From Humulus lupulus (lineage: Eukaryota > Streptophyta > Magnoliopsida > Rosales > Cannabaceae): a stretch of 64,000 bases of DNA. A program made the translations under genes and the position numbers. The notes under the pieces were generated by a model, which was not told the origin of the DNA, ran no database searches, and worked only from the letters and a program-made list of their open reading frames with translations. The stretch is from the NCBI RefSeq assembly GCF_963169125.1, contig NC_084797.1:103317868-103381867 (forward strand), given 5' to 3'. Shown here one piece after another: positions 56,737 through 64,000 of this stretch; position 1 is the first letter of the stretch, and each line of letters starts with the position of its first letter.

Positions 56737-59700
56737 AGACCACTGTGCCAGTAGATGATGGAAGAACCCGACACTCGACTAGCAACACCCCCCGCACGAA
56801 GCAACGTGATCACCCCGAACCACCTAAGCAGGCCCAAAAGCCAACGCCGAGAACCACGGCTGCCCCTCGACGCGAGGATGAGGTCACCTCCAAAAGAACG
56901 CCCCGAGACTTGCGGGAGGAGATCAATAGGAAAAGGGCAGGCAAAGGGACCACACCCCCTGAGGCGCCTCGAGAAGGCAAGGGAAAGGCGGGTCTTAGCC
57001 CGTCCACTCTAAGAGACTCCCTCAGCAAAAGGAGGCAAGACTTAGACACAGAGATGCGGAGTTTGCGGAGCAAGATTTTCACCGCGTCGGGTGGCCAGGC
57101 CTTTGAGGAAGAATTCGACCACGAGTCACCCTTCGTGCGAGAAATTCAGGCAATCCGGCTCCCTGCCAATTTTAAGGAGCCCAACATGACCCCTTACGAA
57201 GGGAGCACGGATCCAAAGTACCACCTGGATGCGTTTAACGATCTCATGAAATTGAGGGGGATTGGAAGTGGTGCCAGGTGCCATTGCTTCGCTGTTACTC
57301 TGAAAGGACCCGCCTACAAATGGTTCAAAATGCTAAGGCCGGGGTCCATCAGGTCCTGGCAGCAGTTCTCTGATGAGTTCCTCCAGCAGCACCATGCCGT
57401 GCGGGACTACACGATGCCAGGCACCAGCTTAGCCAACGTGAAGCAAGGGGAAAAGGAGAGCCTAAAAAGCTACATTCACCGGTTCAATATGGAGGCCGCG
57501 AAAGTGGGGAGCCTGACGCGCCGGGAGTTAAAAATGGCCATTACTGCTGGGGTACTCCCAGGGAGCAAGTTGTGGGACAACATGCTGAAGAGGGAAGTCA
57601 CCGACTTGGACGACTTCTATGAAAGAGCACAGAAGTACATCCGTGTGGAGGATGGCCATGCAAACCTGAAGGCCGGAAAGGAGGAGTCCCATGCAAAGCC
57701 CCCAATTAACGACGGGCCGAATATAGCTAAGAAGAAGAGGACGTATGAGGGGTCGAGAGATGACCAGCAGAGAAAAACCAAACGAGGGGGTGATCATAGG
57801 CCAGCGACCTATACTTACTATACGAACCTCACTGACACCAGGGAGCATATTTACGTCACCAACGAAGATCGAGTGCCCTTCAAGAAGCCCCCACCAATGA
57901 GAAAGGATCGGTCCAAGAGGGACCCCAGTAAATACTGCCAATACCACAAAGACATTGGACACACCACGACAGAGTGCATCCACTTGAAAGAGGAAATTGA
58001 GGAGCTCATCCGCCGGGGGCACTTAGGCCGTTATGTCAAGAAAGAAAGGCAAAGGCCAGAAAACGAGCCCAGAGCATCCCAGGCACAGGAGCGAGCCCCA
58101 GAAATACAAGGGGAGGTCCGCACCATTTTTGGAGGCCCAGGATTTGGAGGAGATTCTTGGAAGGGACGAGATAAATATGCAAGGGAGGCTCGACGAAGTC
58201 CGCCCCCCTGTGTCATGAGTTTAGAACAGCGACCCCCGAAGAGTTTCAAGGGGGAAAACGACTCAATAACGTTCACTGAGGAAGATGCACGGGGGGTACA
58301 CTTCCCCCACAATGATCCGCTGGTGCTGACAGTTCAGTTGGCAAATATGCGTGTGCATCGAGTCCTGGTGGACAACGGGAGCTCAGTGGACATCCTATAT
58401 CGCCCAGCTTTGGAAAAAATGGGACTGGGCATTCGTCACCTAAAGCCTTGCCAGTCGTCACTATACGGATTCACAGGGGATTCAGTGCAACCCCTTGGAA
58501 TGATTGAGTTGACACTTACCATGGGGGAGCAGCCCCGCCAAACCACAATTATGTCTAACTTTGTTGTGGTAGATTGCGCATCAGCTTTCAACGCGGTATT
58601 AGGGAGGCCATCCCTGAGAGAATTGAAAGCCATAACTTCAATATATCACTTAGTTGTCAAGTTCCCGACCCCAGGAGGGATCGCGAGTATGAAAGGAGAA
58701 CAGAAGGAAGCAAGGGAGTGTTACAACACCTCACTCCGCACGCCTGCAAAGCCACGCGAGCCGATGGCCATGGTGGTACACGAGGCGATAAGCATGCCCA
58801 CAGGGGGTCCGCAGGAGCTGGACCCTCGGGTCGTGGATGAGGCAAGAGCAGAACCGGAAGAAGAAGTAGAGGAGGCTACGGTGACGGAGGAGCCTTTAAG
58901 GAAATTGAAGATAGGGAGAAGCCTACAAGGTGACGTGAAGGAAGAATTGATAAGATTTTTGAAGGATAATCTGGACGTGTTCGCATGGAGTCATGAGGAC
59001 ATGGTGGGCATAGACCCCAGCGTAATGTGCCACCACCTGAACATCTCCCCAGGAGCAAGGCCCGTCAGGCAGAAGAGGCGGGCGCTCGATCCAACAAGGT
59101 ACGCAGCGTTAAAGGAAGAGGTTGACAAATTGAAGGCCAACGGGTTCATCCGTGAGTCTTTCTATCCTGTGTGGGTATCAAACCCAGTACTCGTGCCGAA
59201 GCCAAATGGGAAGTGGAGGACTTGCGTCGATTTCACGAATTTGAATAAAGCTTGTCCTAAGGACAGCTTCCCACTCCCCAGGATAGATCAGTTAGTAGAC
59301 GCAACAGCGGGGCATGAGTTACTAAGTTTTATGGACGCCTACTCGGGATACAACCAAATCCCAATGAACCCTGCAGATGAGGAACACACGTCATTCATTA
59401 CAGACAAAGGGCTCTACTGTTATAAGGTGATGCCCTTCGGGCTCAAAAACGCGGGAGCCACCTATCAAAGGCTGGTGAATAAAATGTTCGCAAATCAGAT
59501 AGGGAGGAATATGGAAGTGTATGTGGATGACATGCTGGTGAAGACCAAAGTAGCTGCAGAACTCAACAAAGACCTTGGTGAGATGTTTGACACGCTCAGG
59601 AAATATCGGATGAAACTGAACCCAGCCAAATGCACCTTCGGGGTATCCTCGGGAAAATTCTTGGGCTTCATGGTCAACTCCAGAGGAATCGAGGCCAACC

Positions 59701-62102
59701 CCGACAAGATAAAGGCGCTCATAGAAATGAGCCCGCCGAAGAATAAGAAGGAGGTACAATGCCTAACAGGAAGGGTGGCGGCCCTTAACAGGTTCATCTC
59801 AAGGTCCACCGACAAGTGCCTCCCATTCTTTGACATCCTCAAAGGGAGCAAAAAGTTCGCTTGGGATGAAAGATGTGGGGAAGCCTTTGTCAGGTTGAAA
59901 GAGCACCTGGGGAAGCCGCCCCTGTTAGCAATGCCAGAGAAGGGCGAGAAGCTGTACCTATACTTGGCGGTGTCGGAGCATGCCATCAGCGCAGCCTTAG
60001 TTAAGGGAGAGAAGAAGCAACAACAGCCCGTATACTATATCAGCAAGCGTCTGGTGGACGCAGAGAGCCGGTATCCAGAGATTGAAAAACTGGCCTATGC
60101 GCTAGTAGTGGCGTCGAGGAAGTTGAAGCCTTACTTCCATGCGCATACGATTGATGTCTTAACGGATAGTCCTTTGAGACAAGTCTTACATAAGCCAGAG
60201 ACCTCAGGGAGGCTAATGAAATGGTCGATTGAGCTAAGTCAGTTTGATATTGTCTACACCCCAAGGGCCTCCATCAATGGGCAGGTGCTGGCAGATTTCA
60301 TAGTAGAATTCACCCATCAGCCGAATGAAGGACAGAGTGAAGGAGGGGCGCAGCCTGTTGTGGAGGATGAACTGGGAAATGTAGAGAAGTGGAGTTTGCA
60401 TGTTGATGGGGCGTCAAATGAAGGAGGATCAGGAGCGGGCATCATGATGACTGGGCCCGAGGGACACAGAATGTACTGCGCAATCCGGTTTGGGTTCGAG
60501 GCCTCCAATAATGAGGCGGAGTACGAGGCGCTCTTAGCTGGCCTGCGCCTAGCCCAGGAATTGAAAGTAACGCGCCTCCATATTTTCAGTGACTCACAAT
60601 TGGTGGTATGCCAAATAAAGGGGGAGTACCAGGCAAGGGGGCCCAAGATGGCAGCATATTTAGAGAAGGTGAAGGGCTACTTGGGGCGAATGGTGGCATA
60701 TACTATAGAACAAATCCCCAGAGAAAAGAACACCCATGCCGATGCACTTGCAAAGCTGGCATCCACCAAGGATGGTGACGTCTTGGAATCAATACCCGTG
60801 GAGTACTTGCCAAAGCCCAGCATCGGAGGCGTAGATGTGCACATGATCAGCGTCCCAAAGAAATCATGGACCGAGCCAATCAAGAAGTACCTGGAGGAAA
60901 TAGTCTTGCCTGCGGATAAAAACGAATCTCGGAGGTTGGTGTACAAGGCCGCGAGGTACGCCTTGGTAGATGGGGTCCTTTACAAAAGAGGATTCTCCAT
61001 GCCTCTCCTGCGGTGTGTAGAAGGAGAGGAGGCGTTGAAGGTGTTACAAGAGATCCATGAGGGAGAGTGCGGCAACCACGAAAGTGGACCCTCCACGGCT
61101 AGGAAGGCCGTAAGACAAGGATACTACTGGCCTTCCATGGAGAAAGACGCGCAGGACTTTGCCACGAAATGTGACAAGTGCCAGAGGCACTCTAATTACT
61201 CTCGAAGACCCCCGAGCGAACTGACCAGCATGCCCAGCCCCTGGCCCTTCGCCATCTGGGGGATAGACCTGATCGGCGCTCTGCCTACAGGTAGAGGTGG
61301 AGCAAAGTACGCGGTGGTGGCAGTAGATTATTTCACCAAATGGGTAGAAGCGGAACCCCTTGTGAAAATAACCGCTAGGCACATCACCTCTTTTGTCAAC
61401 AAATTCATTGTGTGCCGGTATGGGGTACCCTACAAAATTATTTCCGACAATGGTACCCAATTTGAAGGAGGAGCCTTCGATGAATATTGTAAGAAAAGAG
61501 GTATAAGGAGGAGCTTCTCCGCAGTGGTACACCCCCAGGCCAATGGGCAAGTGGAGGCCATCAACAGGGTCCTAAAGAAGAACCTAAAGACAAAGCTAGA
61601 GAAGATGAAAGGAGCCTGGGCAGATGAGCTACCAAATGTGCTGTGGGCTTACAGAACCACCCCACGCACGACGACTGGGGAGTCCCCATTCTCCTTGGCC
61701 TATGGATGCGAGGCTGTGCTCCCAGTCGAAATGAGAGTCATATCCCACAGGGTGCAGGCGTATGAAGACGAAGCCAACCACACAGCCCTGACCGAAAGCT
61801 TAGACCTCCTGGAGGAAAAGAGAGAAAAAGCCCAGATGAGGGTGGCAGTATACCAGCAACGCGCCGCAAGGTACTACAATTCGAGGGTCCGAGAGAGAAC
61901 TTTCAGAGTCGGCGACCTAGTGCTGAGGAAGGTGCTCCCAAACACACGAGACCCGAGTGCAGGAGTGCTGGGGGCAAATTGGGAGGGACCCTACCAAGTC
62001 GCTCAGTGCATCCCCCCAAACACTTACAAGCTGGCGCGCATGGACGACACCATCGTGCCCCGGGCATGGAACGCGGAACACCTGAGGAAGTACTACCAGT
62101 AA
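56737..62102 (+). CDS. Tat3 gag-pol, remaining 1,788 codons (open)
   Basis: Residues are counted from 56733; add 161 for the whole protein. Gag core about 120-310 (PYEGSTDPKYHLDAF, KWFKMLRPGSI); zinc-finger-like C402-X2-H-X4-H-X4-C415; protease VDNGSS 546-551; RT about 790-990 with YVDD 930-933; first RNase H 1075-1195; second RNase H with D1225, FSDSQ 1285-1289 and D1337; integrase zinc finger H1442, H1449, C1480, C1483; catalytic D1512, D1572, E1608; end LRKYYQ, TAA at 62100-62102. Every catalytic motif is intact and no stop occurs. In the Tat lineage the second RNase H is a hallmark. Only the chromovirus insertion upstream disables the element. Confidence 0.95.
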
Positions 62103-63259
62103 GACGCCGGTGCCCACGGATAAAAGCACAAGTGTGGCACGCTGCCTTGATATGGTAGGAAGAAATCAAAGAGGTTACCTAGATAACCTCCTAAGTAGGC
62201 GTGAGCCATTTTATTTCGTTTTATGTGAAAATCACCTATGTACCGTTGCAACTACGTGTATGAAACCATTATGTTACGAATATAATGAATGAAACCACGT
62301 ATTATAAGTAAGACTGTTAGCCTCTTCGTGTGTTATTTTTTCTTCAATACCAGGGCATCAGCCAAAGTGTCCGCCGAAATAAATTTCACCAAACACTTGG
62401 GGGGCAGGACAGGGGGCGATAACGCAGCTAGCAAGGGAGACCTGAAAAGGACCCTCTAACGGAGGGTCTTGAAAAGGACCCCTCGCCCTCCTAAAAAAGA
62501 GGCTCCTAAAAAAGACCCTCTGATAAGGGATCTTGAAAAGGGCCCTCGATTAGGAGTAGCCCAAAAGCGACCCCCTATGCATCAGGAGGACCCGAGAAGG
62601 ACCGTAGCCCTAAAAAGGACCGTTCAATGGGAGTTCCTAGAAGGACCCCTTATATCGGGGCCCTAGATGAAGTTCCTAAACATAGAAAGTAGTAAAAAGA
62701 CCTTGCAAGGCCTCCCCTGAGTTTACAAGGATTAGCTACCCTCGTGAACATCAAGGAGGCCAAAAGGCCTTACGAAAGAAAAATATATATATAGTGACAA
62801 CACTAATAAGTCTGGAGCGGCCACCAAGCCGCCCAGCCAAAAAGGGTCCCAAAAAAGACCCTTGCCGAAATAGTACTATGCAAAAGGACGAGAGGGACGC
62901 CTCTCGCAAAGAAATAATAAGCGCGCGCAAGAAAAACCCAAAAGGATAGCTAAGACCCAAGGGGTCAAAATATCCTTACAAAAACCGCCAAGGGGCACCA
63001 AAAGAGGTCCCAGTGAACCCTCTCACATGGGATCCAAAGGACCTCCAGCCTGACAAATAAAAGAAGGGAACCAACCAAACCGCGTCATACAGGCATAAAA
63101 GGGCCTCAAGTGCAGTAGAACAAGAAATAAACAACAACATCACATGTATTCATACATAAAAAAGAAAGGAGTTCTCAAGACAATACAAGGGTTACTAACA
63201 GAAAAGTAGCACTAGTAATGACGTTACAAAACAAAAAAAAAAAAAGGAGCGAAACTAGT
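62103..63259 (+). other. Tat3 3' region between pol and antisense gene
   Basis: A G-run motif, ACACTTGGGGGGCAGG, lies at about 62392-62407. A run of degenerate short repeats around AAAAGGACCCTC follows at about 62440-62660. Similar AAAAGGACC/AAAAAGACCC units recur to about 63000. No gene is seen. Its position matches the tandem-repeat region of Tat1. Confidence 0.65.
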
Positions 63260-64000
63260 TCAAGGCCTCCTGTAGTGGGCACTCCACCAGGCCGCTCGGG
63301 CAACAGCTTGCTCGCCAAAAGAGGAGAAGTCGAAGTTGGGATCCTGCTTCCACACATTGTAAAGAGCCCGGTCTATAGACATGCGCTCGATTACAGCCTT
63401 CTCCGCCTCCAAGGAAGCGACTTTCTCCTGAGCCGACTGTAGTTCAGTCCTAAGGGCCTCAACTTCAGTCCCCTGTCGAACAACCATCTCATGCGACCCG
63501 GATGCAGCGATCTTGGCCTCCTTGAGCTCGCGCTCCAAACATTTAGCCTTGCCCTTCAGCACCTTGATCTTAGCTTTCAGCTGCTCATTCTTCAAGTCCG
63601 ACTTGGTGTACTTAGTCCGGGCTTTTGACAATTGGACCTTGGTTGCGCTAAGCTCATTTTCGAGCTCCTGGACCTGGACTATGAGGCCGTCCCTCTCAGT
63701 GGTAGATGCGGAAAGGATGCCAGTTGAGTCAGCATGTCGAAGAGACACGATATAGACCTGCACAAGAAAACCAATGGCATCAGCAATAAGTAACAAAAAG
63801 AAGAACACAGGTGCATCTATGCATAATACTAATCAACGCAAAGTGAAAAGCCTCACCCAGGCCGCAGCACGCCTTAGCATCTCCCCGAGGTCTGATTGAG
63901 TCACGTTCCCTAGGCCCCTCCAGTCGGAGACAGGGAGACTCTCAGCTATTGGAACGAAACGCTGCCCATAAACTGAGGCCATCCTGGTCACCCAAGCCTC
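63260..64000 (-). CDS. Antisense coiled-coil gene of Tat3, 3' part, spliced
   Basis: The last exon is 63260-63757 (165 codons, starting VYIVSLRHADSTG). The preceding exon is 63857 to beyond 64000 (48 codons visible, ending GEMLRRAAAW). They are joined in phase 0 across a 99-bp intron with GTGAGG and TGTGCAG borders. The last exon is a long coiled coil of heptad-like Leu, Glu, Lys and Ala (about 25-130) and ends with DRALYNVWKQDPNFDFSSFG. This layout, including an intron just before the coiled coil and a DRA-Y-W tail, matches the antisense gene of Tat2. The upstream PF04195-like half should lie right of the window. There is no stop in what is visible. The function is not known. Confidence 0.75.

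Larger units (their letters stand above)
47268..64000 (+). mobile_element. Tat3: young Tat-lineage element, right end off-window
   Basis: It comprises a probable 5' LTR (47268-49480), primer site (49484), gag-pol (49549-50035 plus 56737-62102), a 3' region and an antisense gene (63260 to beyond 64000). Only the chromovirus at 50036-56731 interrupts it. Without that insertion gag-pol is one open frame of 1,950 codons. The 3' LTR is expected right of the window, followed by GCTAT if the left boundary proposed here is right. Confidence 0.85.

Noticed and set aside
1..64000. Endogenous pararetrovirus
   Set aside because: No movement protein, no caulimovirid coat or aphid factor, and all RT blocks sit beside integrase and LTRs of Copia or gypsy type.

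Overview
This window is plant nuclear DNA, most likely from a eudicot. It holds one intron-rich, single-copy-type gene surrounded by LTR retrotransposons nested inside one another. Evidence for a plant is the set of plant-only element types: Tat-lineage Ty3/gypsy elements with a second RNase H, chromoviruses, Copia elements primed by initiator tRNA-Met, and a 5S-rRNA-like TRIM. The 12-exon gene with GT-AG introns fits the same conclusion. No species is assigned.

Layout. (1) 1-12368: right part of a decayed Copia element, split at 2016-11019 by a 9.0-kb non-coding, LARD-like gypsy element with target duplication GAGAT. The Copia element sits in the LTR of a Tekay-type element whose 3' end is at 12894. 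(2) 12895-26057: an old Tat element (Tat1), split by a minus-strand Tekay-like element (14292-23429, duplication CCAAC) and carrying an 85-91 bp tandem repeat after pol. (3) 26058-30606: a minus-strand Tekay-like element broken off inside its RT and fused to the gag of a second Tat element (Tat2, 30607-40135). Tat2 carries a decayed antisense gene and ends in an LTR about 370 bp upstream of the gene. (4) 40506-44216: an intact gene for a palmitoyl-protein thioesterase-like enzyme (12 exons, 333 aa), with a MITE in intron 10. (5) 44553-47267: another Tekay-type LTR interrupted by a Cassandra-like 5S LTR (46233-46536). (6) 47268-64000: a young Tat element (Tat3). Its probable 5' LTR contains a CpG-rich 44-46 bp satellite organised as a 357-bp, eight-monomer higher-order repeat. 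Its gag-pol frame (1,950 codons before disruption) is split by an intact, very young minus-strand chromovirus (50036-56731, duplication GGTGG). A spliced antisense coiled-coil gene begins at its right end.

How the parts relate. Target-site duplications and restored reading frames give an insertion order. Tat1 is older than the Tekay elements in it. One of those hosts the Copia element, which hosts the LARD-like element. On the right, the Tekay LTR is older than Tat3, which is older than the chromovirus. The LARD-like element shares LTR type, primer-binding site and polypurine tract with the coding Tekay elements, so it was probably mobilised by their proteins. The least ordinary items are the satellite higher-order repeat inside a probable LTR, the antisense spliced genes in Tat2 and Tat3, the 5S-like TRIM LTR, the paired hairpins in a Tekay LTR, and the nearly unmutated chromovirus.
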